Source of the DNA: Saccharothrix syringae
Lineage (GTDB): Bacteria; Actinomycetota; Actinomycetes; Mycobacteriales; Pseudonocardiaceae
Direction: 5' to 3'
NCBI RefSeq assembly: GCF_009498035.1
Contig: NZ_CP034550.1
Coordinates: forward strand, 5,642,001 to 5,706,000
Length of the DNA stretch: 64,000 bases
Shown: one piece after another, positions 57,588 to 64,000 of the stretch
Layout of the letters: each line of letters begins with the position of its first letter
Position numbering within the stretch: position 1 is the stretch's first letter
Program-made: the position numbers and the translations under genes
Notes under the pieces: generated by a model
Told to the model about the DNA's origin: nothing
The model's input: the letters and a program-made list of their open reading frames with translations, nothing else
The model's database searches: none

Positions 57588-58805
57588 CTACCAGGTCACC
57601 GGGAACTCGTCGAAGGACCGGGCCAGGTAGCCGCCCTTCCACTCCAGCGAGTCCAGCGGCACGGCGGCCCGGAGCGTGGGGAAGCGGCGGAACAGGGTCT
57701 CGAAGGCGATCCGCATCTGGGTCCGGGCCAGGCCGGCGCCGGGGCAGAAGTGGGTGCCGTACCCGAAGGTGACGTGCGGGTTGGGCGAGCGGGTGATGTC
57801 GAGCCGCTCGGGGTCGTCGAAGACCTCGTCGTCGTAGTTCGCGGCGACCCGGGAGGGCAGCACGGGCTCGCCCGCGCGGACCAGGGTGCCGCTGATCTCG
57901 ACGTCCTCCTTGGCGTAGCGGGAGAAGATGGCCGCCTCGTCGTTGTAGGCGTAGCGCAGCAGCTCGTCCACCGCGGTCCTGGCCAGCTCCGGGTTCCTGA
58001 CGATCTTGTCGTACTGCTCGGGGAAGGACATCAGCACGTAGGTGCCGTAGGAGATCTGGTTGGCCGTGCTGCCGTGGCCGGTGGCGAGCAGGAACATGCC
58101 GAGCCCGACGATCTCCTCCTCGGTGATGTCGTCGTCGGCCTCGTAGGCGGCGGCGAGGTCGCTGATCATGTCCTCGCGCGGGTTCTTGATCCGGTCCCTG
58201 ACCATCTCCGCGACGTACGCGTGCTGCTTGGCCAGGTAGTCCTGGATCTGCTCCACCGGCATGGAGGTGGTGGCGATCATGGCCTTGGACCACTCGGTGA
58301 ACAGCGGCCGGTCCTCGACCGGGACGCCGAGGATCATGGCGATCACGGTGGCGGGCAGCGGGGTGCCGAACGCGGTCACCAGGTTCGCGGGCGGGCCGGC
58401 GTCCTCCATGGCGTCGAGCAGCCCGTCGCAGATCTCCTGGATCCGCGGTTTCCACTGGGCCACCCGCCGCTCGGTGAAGCCGCGGGCCACGACCTTGCGC
58501 AGGCGGGCGTGCTCGGGGTGGTCCATCCGCATGATGCCGATGTCGGGCATCTCCACGAACACGCGGGGTTCGTCGCTCGCGTGCGCCATCGCCCGGCTGA
58601 ACCGGGGGTCGCCCATGACGAACTTGAAGTCCGAGTGCCTGGTGGTGAACCAGGCTTCCTCGCCGTAGGGCATCCGGGCCCGGCACACCGGCCTGGTCCT
58701 GCGCAGCTCGGCGTAGACCGGGTTCAGCCTGGGCGGGCCGTCCTCGTCCAGGGGGTAGTTGATCGGCTCGGTGATCTCGGAGCCGGCAGGTTCGACGTCG
58801 ACCAC
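57588..58805 (-). CDS. Cytochrome P450 with altered I-helix
   Basis: 405 residues from GTG at 58805, which lies 7-8 bp after GGGAGAGG; the longer open frame runs into the upstream gene. A soluble bacterial P450 that would hydroxylate or epoxidise the polyketide, fed electrons by ferredoxin partners not found here. The heme loop is intact (FGYGTHFCPGAG, Cys near residue 350) and the ExxR motif is ELLR. The I-helix reads TGHGSTAN where most members have AGHETTAN, so the conserved acid is Gly and the following Thr is Ser, which may change oxygen activation. It lies 25 bp after the NTF2-fold gene, in the same operon. Confidence 0.95.
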   Translation of the reverse strand: MVDVEPAGSEITEPINYPLDEDGPPRLNPVYAELRRTRPVCRARMPYGEEAWFTTRHSDFKFVMGDPRFSRAMAHASDEPRVFVEMPDIGIMRMDHPEHARLRKVVARGFTERRVAQWKPRIQEICDGLLDAMEDAGPPANLVTAFGTPLPATVIAMILGVPVEDRPLFTEWSKAMIATTSMPVEQIQDYLAKQHAYVAEMVRDRIKNPREDMISDLAAAYEADDDITEEEIVGLGMFLLATGHGSTANQISYGTYVLMSFPEQYDKIVRNPELARTAVDELLRYAYNDEAAIFSRYAKEDVEISGTLVRAGEPVLPSRVAANYDDEVFDDPERLDITRSPNPHVTFGYGTHFCPGAGLARTQMRIAFETLFRRFPTLRAAVPLDSLEWKGGYLARSFDEFPVTW

Positions 58806-58830
58806 GGGGGGCACCTCTCCCTCGAACGGC

Positions 58831-59193
58831 TCAGGCTTTGCGGAACACGTCTTTGACGAGGATCTTCCCGTCGCGGAGGGTGAACAGGTCGATGCCGCGG
58901 TCCACGACCTCGCCGTCCGCCTTGCGCAGCGACCACTCCACGACCGCCTTGTCGGGGTCGGTGAGGAAGACGGGTTCCTCGAAAACGCCGTCCATGCCCT
59001 GGGCGCGCACGGTCCGCGCCATCTCGTCCAGCTGGACCAGCAGGTCGCGGATCTCGGTCTTGGTGTAGGTCCGGCCCGGCTCGGGGCCTTCCGAGGCGAG
59101 CCACACCGCGTCGTCGGCGAAGCAGGCCCAGGCGCCGTCGACGTCTCCTTTTGCTCCCGATTCGAAAAACTGGTGAATGACACTCTTCGCCAT
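58831..59193 (-). CDS. NTF2-fold (SnoaL-like) protein
   Basis: 120 residues; ATG at 59193 with GAGGAG about 11 bp upstream. The pattern is that of the nuclear-transport-factor-2/SnoaL fold: an N-terminal helix (VIHQFFESGAKGDVDGAWAC), a short FADDAVW strand, and a C-terminal sheet (GIDLFTLRDGKILVKDVF). This fold includes polyketide cyclases and the epoxide hydrolases/ether cyclases of polyether clusters, but also many non-enzymes. Because it shares an operon with a P450, cyclisation or epoxide opening after P450 oxidation is a reasonable guess. No catalytic residue can be named with confidence. Confidence 0.85.
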   Translation of the reverse strand: MAKSVIHQFFESGAKGDVDGAWACFADDAVWLASEGPEPGRTYTKTEIRDLLVQLDEMARTVRAQGMDGVFEEPVFLTDPDKAVVEWSLRKADGEVVDRGIDLFTLRDGKILVKDVFRKA

Positions 59194-59259
59194 GCGATCG
59201 CCGCTCCTCGAAACGTCGAATCCGGAACCCGGGACATCGGTCCGCGGGCCCTGGCGAGA

Positions 59260-59296
59260 AGGCTATTGCATGCCGCGGGGGCGACAACCCCTAGGA
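59260..59296 (-). promoter_or_regulatory. Predicted promoter with regulatory box for the NTF2/P450 operon
   Basis: On the minus strand TCCTAGGGGT (59296-59287), then 21 bp, then TAGCCT (59265-59260). Predicted transcription start near 59253, giving a leader of about 60 bases. The bases around the box match the PKS operon copy (GAGGTT before it, TGTCG after it). Confidence 0.6.
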
Positions 59297-59331
59297 AACC
59301 TCAGGTGCCGCGTGGGCGGCGAAATGAGGAC

Positions 59332-59368
59332 TGTTAGGGGTAGCCACGGTCCGGCCCGGCGCTAGCGT
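59332..59368 (+). promoter_or_regulatory. Predicted promoter with regulatory box for the split-barrel gene
   Basis: TGTTAGGGGT (59332-59341), 21 bp, then TAGCGT (59363-59368). It faces the gene at 59449. With the minus-strand copy at 59287-59296 it makes the same inverted arrangement as at 48907-48980. Confidence 0.6.
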
Positions 59369-59448
59369 GGGCCGGGAAAAGACGGGACATCCGCAAGCAC
59401 TTCGCCCGCCGACACAGCTCGGCCCGACCGTTAAGGACAGCGAAGCCG

Positions 59449-59964
59449 ATGACGGCATCCGACGTCGTGACAAGCCCGACCCCGGTCACCGAACCGGCTT
59501 GGATCTTCAGCTACACCGCGACAGGTCCGTCGCTGGACTGGTCGTGGGCCGACGAGCGCCTGAGCGGGGCGCGGAACTTCTGGCTGGCGGTGCCCGGCCC
59601 GGACGGCATGCCGGTGTGCCGCCCGATGTGGGGGTTCTGGACCAACGGCACCTTCTGGTTCTCCACGGTCAACCGGATGACCGAGCACCTGCAGGAGGAC
59701 GGCCGGGCGATCCTGCACACCGAGAGCGGTGACGAGGTGGTCATCGTCGAGGGGCGGGTCGAGCGGCTGTTCGGCAAGGAGAACCTGCAGGTGATCGCCG
59801 ACGGCTACCTCGCCAAGTACAGCCACCGGACCGTCGCCACCGACGAGGGGGTGTTCACCCCGCAGGGCTACGGCGGCCCGGGGTACCGGCTGACGCCGAA
59901 GAAGGTGCTCGGCTGGGAGGCGCCGCGGTTCGGCACCGCGACCAGGTGGACCTTCCCGGCCTGA
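59449..59964 (+). CDS. Pyridoxamine 5'-phosphate oxidase-like split-barrel protein
   Basis: 171 residues; ATG at 59449, with a weak AAGGA 11 bp upstream. It resembles the FMN- or F420-binding split beta-barrel family (ARNFWLAVPGPDGMPVCRPMWGFW at the N-terminal strand pair; DEVVIVEGRVERL in the middle). Members are flavin or deazaflavin reductases or small redox proteins. It has the regulatory box of the PKS operon, so it is probably a tailoring or reducing enzyme of the pathway. Its substrate is not known, and the cofactor cannot be decided by eye. Confidence 0.8.
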   Translation: MTASDVVTSPTPVTEPAWIFSYTATGPSLDWSWADERLSGARNFWLAVPGPDGMPVCRPMWGFWTNGTFWFSTVNRMTEHLQEDGRAILHTESGDEVVIVEGRVERLFGKENLQVIADGYLAKYSHRTVATDEGVFTPQGYGGPGYRLTPKKVLGWEAPRFGTATRWTFPA

Positions 59965-59973
59965 GGGGCGGGG

Positions 59974-60024
59974 ACCGGGCGCGGCGGGGTGGACGGGCTT
60001 CCCGTCCACCCCGTCGCGCCCGGT
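59974..60024. terminator. Long hairpin terminator
   Basis: A 24-bp stem with one G:T mismatch (59974-59997 with 60001-60024) and a 3-base loop, starting 9 bp after the split-barrel stop codon. Confidence 0.75.
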
Positions 60025-60029
60025 CGGGT

Positions 60030-60254
60030 CTGCACCGGCGGGTCGGGGCGCCTGCCTGCGGGTCGGCCCCCGGCGGGCAGGTTTGAACTCTGCCGGCAGG
60101 TCGGGCGTGTGGCGGCGGGTCGGGCGTTCACTTGCGGGCCGGGGGTCTGCCGGCGGGTCGGGCGTCTGCAGCGGGCCGGGCGTGTGCCGGCGGGCCGGGC
60201 AGCAGGTCGGGCTTCCACCTGCGGGTCGGGTATGTGCCTGCGGGTCAGGCGTCG
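60030..60254. repeat. Degenerate GC-rich minisatellite between convergent genes
   Basis: About ten imperfect copies of a 15-25-bp unit resembling TGCCGGCGGGTCGGGCGTC fill the space after the terminator and run into the methyltransferase stop codon (TCA at 60245-60247 on this strand). Length and spacing of the copies vary. Nothing else is visible here. Confidence 0.75.
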
Positions 60255-60913
60255 ACGAGGCGGGCCAGGGTGACGCCGTCGGCCAGGGGCAGCAGCACCG
60301 GCTCGACCCGGGGGTCGGTGGCGATGAAGGCGTTGAGCTCCCGGATGGCGACCGTGTCGGGGTCCTGGGCGGCCGGTTCGAGGACGCGCCCGAAGAGCAG
60401 GGTGTTGTCGATGACGACGAGTCCGCCGGGCCGGACCAGGTCGAGGGCGTGCTCGTAGTACACGCGGTAGTTGGCCTTGTCCGCGTCGATGAACGCGAGG
60501 TCGAACGACGCGGGCCCGCGCTCGGCGCGCAGCTCCCGCAGGGTGTCGGCGGCCGGTCCGAGGCGCAGGTCGATGCGGTCGGCCACCCCGGCCCGCTCCC
60601 AGTGCGGCCTGCCGATCCGCGGCCACTTCTCGACCACGTCGCAGGTGGTCACCCGGCCGCCCGCGGGCACCGCGCGGGCCAGGCACAGGGTGCTGTAGCC
60701 GGTGAAGGTGCCCACTTCGAGCACCGACCGGGCGCCGGTCGCGGCCACCAGCAGGGCGAGCAGCTGCCCTTCCTCGGCCATGACCTGCATCGCCGCGCCC
60801 GCGGGCAGCGCGGCGGTTTCCTCCCTCAATTCCCGGAGCACCGGGTCGTCCCGCAGGGAAACCTCCCGAATGTAGTCGAGCAGCCCTGGGGAAAGTTCCA
60901 CCTGATTGGCCAT
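60245..60913 (-). CDS. SAM-dependent O-methyltransferase for methoxymalonyl-ACP (FkbG/Asm17-like)
   Basis: 222 residues from ATG at 60913; a frame from 60949 exists, but the conserved start is [18 protein letters not shown]. It belongs to the class of caffeoyl-CoA-type O-methyltransferases: the SAM loop is [11 protein letters not shown] and the metal-binding region FIDADKANY. In FK520 and ansamitocin clusters this type methylates the hydroxyl of hydroxymalonyl-ACP. Here it faces away from the other four genes of that set, across 192 bp. There is no ribosome site upstream, and the predicted promoter would start the transcript at the ATG itself. The stop codon lies inside a minisatellite. Confidence 0.88.
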   Translation of the reverse strand: MANQVELSPGLLDYIREVSLRDDPVLRELREETAALPAGAAMQVMAEEGQLLALLVAATGARSVLEVGTFTGYSTLCLARAVPAGGRVTTCDVVEKWPRIGRPHWERAGVADRIDLRLGPAADTLRELRAERGPASFDLAFIDADKANYRVYYEHALDLVRPGGLVVIDNTLLFGRVLEPAAQDPDTVAIRELNAFIATDPRVEPVLLPLADGVTLARLVDA

Positions 60914-60919
60914 GGCGCG

Positions 60920-60949
60920 AGGGTATCCGGCCCGCTCCCCCGTTCCCAA
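60920..60949 (-). promoter_or_regulatory. Predicted promoter of the O-methyltransferase gene, perhaps leaderless
   Basis: On the minus strand TTGGGA (60949-60944), an 18-bp spacer, then TACCCT (60925-60920). Transcription would begin about 7 bases later, at the A of the start codon (60913). No AGGGGT box is found at the usual distance. Confidence 0.4.
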
Positions 60950-60990
60950 GATGGCGCCGGGTCAATAGCGGAAGAACAGGGGATGGGGTT

Positions 60991-61028
60991 TGTCAGGGGT
61001 CATGCCGCGCACCGGCCGGCGCTATCGT
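60991..61028 (+). promoter_or_regulatory. Predicted promoter with regulatory box for the methoxymalonyl operon
   Basis: TGTCAGGGGT (60991-61000), 22 bp, then TATCGT (61023-61028). Predicted transcription start near 61035, about 70 bases before the GTG of the first gene. Confidence 0.6.
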
Positions 61029-61105
61029 CGGCGGCACCGGGAGCACTCGTGCCCGGGGATTCCGGGGCGGCTGCGGAATCGGCACGCCAATCGCGCGGAG
61101 GTTCA

Positions 61106-61969
61106 GTGACCCACCACGGGAGTCATCGCCTGGCCGTACTGGGCGCAGGCGTCATGGGCACCAACATCGCCACCACCGCGATCGGGCACGGGGTGCCCGT
61201 GGTCCTCGTGGACGTCGACGACGCCACGCTGGAGCGGGCCCGAACCGCGATCGACCGGCAGGTGCGGCACGGTCAGCTGCTCGGCGCGCTGCCGCGGGGG
61301 GCCGCCCGGGGCGGGTTGACCACGACGACCGCGATCGGCGGGGTCTCGGGCTGTTCGGCGGTGATCGAGGCGGTGACCGAGTCGCCGGAGGTCAAGCGGG
61401 CCGTGCTGGGCGAGGCGTCGGCGGCGGTGGCGCCGGGCACGCCCGTGGTCTCCAACACCTCCGGCATCCCGATCGGCGAGATGGCCGGGTGGGTGTCGCG
61501 GGGCGAGGAGCTGGTGGGCGCGCACTTCATGAACCCCACCTACCTGATCAGGACGGTCGAGGTGGTGCGCGGCCCGCGCACCTCGGACCGGACGCTCGCC
61601 GCGGCGGTCGACGTGCTCGCCGCGCTCGAACGCGAGGCGATCGTGGTGCGCGACTCCCCCGGGTTCGTCACCAGCCGGCTGCTCCACCCGATGATCAACG
61701 CGGCGAGCCGGCTGGTCGGCCAGGGCGTCGCGGACGCGGAGTCGGTGGACGCGCTCATGCAGAACTGCCTGGGCCACCCGGCGGGTCCGCTGCGGACGGC
61801 CGACCTGATCGGCATCGACAACCTGGTCGACTCGCTCACCGTGCTGCACCGGCGCACCGGCGACGAGGGCTGCCGGCCCAGCGAGGTGCTGCTGGCCAAG
61901 GTGCGGGCGGGCGAGCTGGGCCGCAAGTCCGGACGGGGTTTCTACGACTACGGAAAGGCGCTGTCGTGA
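61106..61969 (+). CDS. 3-hydroxyacyl-CoA dehydrogenase-like enzyme of methoxymalonyl-ACP synthesis (FkbK/Asm13-like)
   Basis: 287 residues; GTG at 61106 with GGAGG 5 bp upstream; the frame is open far to the left but only as a shadow. The N-terminal Rossmann loop is GAGVMG (13-18), and the catalytic region contains GAHFMNP, as in beta-hydroxyacyl-CoA dehydrogenases. In the FK520/ansamitocin pathway the homologue oxidises the 3-hydroxyl of glyceryl-ACP. The stop overlaps the GTG of the ACP gene by 4 bp, indicating translational coupling. The family also works in fatty-acid oxidation, but the neighbours settle the role. Confidence 0.93.
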   Translation: MTHHGSHRLAVLGAGVMGTNIATTAIGHGVPVVLVDVDDATLERARTAIDRQVRHGQLLGALPRGAARGGLTTTTAIGGVSGCSAVIEAVTESPEVKRAVLGEASAAVAPGTPVVSNTSGIPIGEMAGWVSRGEELVGAHFMNPTYLIRTVEVVRGPRTSDRTLAAAVDVLAALEREAIVVRDSPGFVTSRLLHPMINAASRLVGQGVADAESVDALMQNCLGHPAGPLRTADLIGIDNLVDSLTVLHRRTGDEGCRPSEVLLAKVRAGELGRKSGRGFYDYGKALS

Positions 61970-62241
61970 CCATTGACCAGACCGCCGGGGCGACCGCGGT
62001 CACCGGTGACGGTGTGCGGGAGGTCCTGCTCGACCACCTGGAGGCCCGGATCAAGGTCCGGGTGGCGGCCGACCACGACCTGCTGGCCACCGGCCTGGTG
62101 ACCTCGATGTTCGCCATGGAGCTGATCGTCTACCTGGAGCAGTCCTTCGGGGTGGAGGTCGTGGGCGACGACCTGCGGATGGACAACTTCCGGTCCGTCG
62201 ACTCGATGACCGGGCTCGTGCTGCGGCTGCGCGGTGCGTGA
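61966..62241 (+). CDS. Discrete acyl carrier protein for methoxymalonyl (FkbJ/Asm14-like)
   Basis: 91 residues, GTG start overlapping the previous stop. The helix II motif reads GLVTSMFAMEL, so the phosphopantetheine Ser is kept although the common DSL is TSM. The glyceryl, then hydroxymalonyl, then methoxymalonyl unit is built on this carrier and handed to a PKS AT. The AT of module 4 is the probable receiver. The next gene begins inside this one (8-bp overlap). Confidence 0.92.
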   Translation: MTIDQTAGATAVTGDGVREVLLDHLEARIKVRVAADHDLLATGLVTSMFAMELIVYLEQSFGVEVVGDDLRMDNFRSVDSMTGLVLRLRGA

Positions 62242-63340
62242 GCCGGACGCCGACGGGCGGGCGTTGGTCGACGCCCTCGTCGGGGACCGGGCGCGGGCGT
62301 GGGACCTCGCGGGCGAGCTGCCCGGGGAGGTCCTGCGCGAGCTGGGTGCGCAGGGCCTGCTGTGCGCGCAGGTGGGTCCCGAGCACGGCGGGCCGGGCGC
62401 GACCAGCCTGGCCAACGGCGAGTTCACCGCGCACGTGGGCTCCCGGTGCAGCTCGCTGCGCAGCGTGATGACCTCGCAGGGCATGGCGGCGTGGACGATC
62501 GAGCGCTTCGGCGACGAGGGGCAGCGGCGGACCTGGCTGCCGGCGCTGACCGGCGGGCAGCTGGCCGCGGTGGCCATGAGCGAGGCCGGGGCGGGCAGCG
62601 ACCTGTCGGCGATGGGCACGGTGATCGAGCGCGACGGGGACGAGGTCGTCGTCACCGGGCGGAAGAAGTGGATCACCGCGGCGGCCTACGCCGACCTCGT
62701 GGCGGTCTTCGGCCGGTACGGCGACGGCGCCGCCGTGGTGGTGGTGCCCACGACGGCGCCGGGTGTCCGCGTCGAGCGGGTGCCCGACCCGCTGGGCTGC
62801 CGGGCCGCCGGGCACGCCGACGTGGTGCTGGACGGGGTGCGGCTGGACGCGGGCGCGGTGCTGCGCGGGGCCGGGAACCCGGTGTCGCTGCTGGTGACCG
62901 CGGCGCTGGCCTACGGGCGGTTCTCCGTGGCGTGGGGTTGCGTCGGCATCCTGCGCGCCTGCCTGGAGGCGGCGGTGGCGCACGCCCGGTCGCGCGAGCA
63001 GTTCGGCCGGCCGATCGCCGGGCACCAGTTGGTGGCCGGGCACCTGGCCGAGCTGTACGCGGCCGAGCAGGTCGCCACCCGCGCCTGCGAGCACGCCAGC
63101 CGCTGCTGGGACGCGGGGTCGCCGGAGGTGGTGGTGGCCACCGTGCTGGCCAAGCACGTCGGCGCGGAGCACGCCGCGCGCGGCGCCGCCTCGGCCGTGC
63201 AGGTGCTGGCCTCCGCCGGCGCCTCGGACGGCCACGTGGTGGCGCGCGCGTACCGGGACGCGAAGCTGATGGAGATCATCGAGGGCAGCAGCGAGATCTG
63301 CCGACTGATCCTGGCCGACCACGCCGGTCGCGGGCGATGA
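62234..63340 (+). CDS. Acyl-CoA dehydrogenase-like enzyme of methoxymalonyl-ACP synthesis (FkbI/Asm15-like)
   Basis: 368 residues; GTG at 62234 overlaps the ACP stop by 8 bp. An FAD flavoprotein of the acyl-CoA dehydrogenase fold: FAD/substrate motifs AMSEAGAGSDL and KKWIT in the middle domain, and a C-terminal helix domain with EQFGRPI and the base-bearing EIIEGSSEI (Glu of EGS in the place of the medium-chain enzyme's catalytic Glu). In the known pathway it oxidises the ACP-bound intermediate on the way to hydroxymalonyl-ACP. The length and order match the FK520 and ansamitocin sets. Confidence 0.93.
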   Translation: MREPDADGRALVDALVGDRARAWDLAGELPGEVLRELGAQGLLCAQVGPEHGGPGATSLANGEFTAHVGSRCSSLRSVMTSQGMAAWTIERFGDEGQRRTWLPALTGGQLAAVAMSEAGAGSDLSAMGTVIERDGDEVVVTGRKKWITAAAYADLVAVFGRYGDGAAVVVVPTTAPGVRVERVPDPLGCRAAGHADVVLDGVRLDAGAVLRGAGNPVSLLVTAALAYGRFSVAWGCVGILRACLEAAVAHARSREQFGRPIAGHQLVAGHLAELYAAEQVATRACEHASRCWDAGSPEVVVATVLAKHVGAEHAARGAASAVQVLASAGASDGHVVARAYRDAKLMEIIEGSSEICRLILADHAGRGR

Positions 63341-63374
63341 GCCCCCGGGTGGCGGCCGAACGGGGGGATGGACC

Positions 63375-64000
63375 GTGACCGACCGACCGACGCCGGTGAA
63401 GTGCCTGGTGTGGGACCTGGACAACACGCTCTGGCGCGGCACCCTGCTGGAGGACGGGCGGGTCGACCTGGTCGAGGGCGTCCGCGAGGTCGTCCTGGCC
63501 CTGGACGCCCGCGGCGTCCTGCAGTCCGTGGCCAGCAGGAACGACCACGACCTGGCGTGGGCGAAGCTGGAGGAGCTGGGCCTGGCGGAGTACTTCGTGC
63601 TGCCGCACATCAACTGGGGCCGCAAGTCGGACTCGGTGCTGGCGGTGGCCGAGAGGCTGCGGTTCGCGCAGGACACCATCGCCTTCGTCGACGACCAGCC
63701 GGCCGAACGCGCCGAGGTCGCCTCGCGCGCGCCCGCGGTGCGGTGCTACCGGGCCGAGGACGCGCTGTCGCTGCCGGACCGGCCCGAGTTCAGCCCCGCC
63801 GCGGTCACCGCGGACTCGCGGCGGCGGCGGGAGATGTACCAGGCAGGTTTCCGCCGCGAGGCCGCGCAGGAGGCGTTCACCGGCCCGGACGCCGAGTTCC
63901 TGCGCTCGCTGCGGCTGTGGATGCGCATCGAGCGGGCCGACGGGGAGCGGTTGTCGCGCGTGTCGGAGCTGACGCTGCGCACCAGCCAGATGAACGCCAC
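63375..64000 (+). CDS. FkbH-like glyceryl-ACP synthase (HAD fold), 3' end outside window
   Basis: The first 208 codons are present; family members are about 350 residues. GTG at 63375, 34 bp after the previous stop, behind GGGGGGATGG. The HAD phosphatase-type active site is clear (VWDLDNTLW, then ASRNDHD and FVDDQPAERAEV). In the known pathway FkbH proteins take the glyceryl group from 1,3-bisphosphoglycerate, remove the phosphate and load it on the discrete ACP; this starts methoxymalonyl synthesis. The second, GNAT-like half begins near residue 170 and runs off the edge. Confidence 0.93.
   Translation, partial: MTDRPTPVKCLVWDLDNTLWRGTLLEDGRVDLVEGVREVVLALDARGVLQSVASRNDHDLAWAKLEELGLAEYFVLPHINWGRKSDSVLAVAERLRFAQDTIAFVDDQPAERAEVASRAPAVRCYRAEDALSLPDRPEFSPAAVTADSRRRREMYQAGFRREAAQEAFTGPDAEFLRSLRLWMRIERADGERLSRVSELTLRTSQMNA

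Noticed and set aside
60030..60254. CRISPR array
   Set aside because: Units are degenerate, adjacent and without unique spacers of constant length, and no cas gene is near.
60083..61105. Long plus-strand frame before the 3-hydroxyacyl-CoA dehydrogenase
   Set aside because: It reads through the minisatellite and antisense to the methyltransferase. GGAGG and GTG at 61106 mark the true start.

Overview
The window is very GC-rich actinobacterial DNA, with strongly GC-biased codon third positions, many GTG starts and long open antisense shadow frames. It lies almost entirely inside one modular type I polyketide (macrolide-type) gene cluster. The methoxymalonyl-ACP cassette and codon style suggest a filamentous actinomycete, perhaps Pseudonocardiales (Actinosynnema/Saccharothrix-like). 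The genus is inference only.

Left part, 1-48841, minus strand: a probable single operon of a zinc alcohol dehydrogenase followed by five PKS genes. In transcription order the line reads: loading KSQ-AT-ACP, module 1 KS-AT-DH-KR-ACP, module 2 KS-AT-KR-ACP (gene 35169-47708); module 3 KS-AT-inactive KR-ACP, module 4 KS-AT-DH-KR-ACP (25271-35176); module 5 and module 6, both KS-AT-DH-KR-ACP (14460-25229); module 7 KS-AT-DH-ER-KR-ACP, module 8 KS-AT-KR-ACP (3617-14419); module 9 KS-AT-ACP-TE (1-3620, cut by the window edge). AT motifs predict malonyl for loading and modules 1, 3, 5, 7, 9, and methylmalonyl for 2, 6, 8. Module 4 has a divergent motif that I read as methoxymalonyl. The predicted chain is a C20 decaketide with three C-methyls, one methoxy branch and a 3-oxo acyl terminus.

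Middle part, 49127-57477: a carboxyltransferase gene for methylmalonyl-CoA supply, a DHA2-type efflux pump with a divergent TetR regulator, and two LuxR-type activators. One activator is an NB-ARC ATPase with an N-terminal zinc finger; the other lacks the ATPase.

Right part, 57588-64000: a P450 and an NTF2-fold (SnoaL-like) protein in one operon, a flavin-type split-barrel protein, and the methoxymalonyl-ACP genes: O-methyltransferase on the minus strand, then 3-hydroxyacyl-CoA dehydrogenase, ACP, acyl-CoA dehydrogenase and FkbH (cut by the right edge).

Three intergenic regions carry five copies of a box ending in AGGGGT. In four of them a TAnnnT -10 hexamer follows 21-22 bp downstream, in front of the PKS operon, the NTF2/P450 operon, the split-barrel gene and the methoxymalonyl operon. 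This looks like one pathway regulon, probably run by one of the LuxR proteins. Within the PKS genes, long near-identical blocks with a different codon dialect show recent exchange between modules. There are also two minisatellites, one coding and one intergenic.
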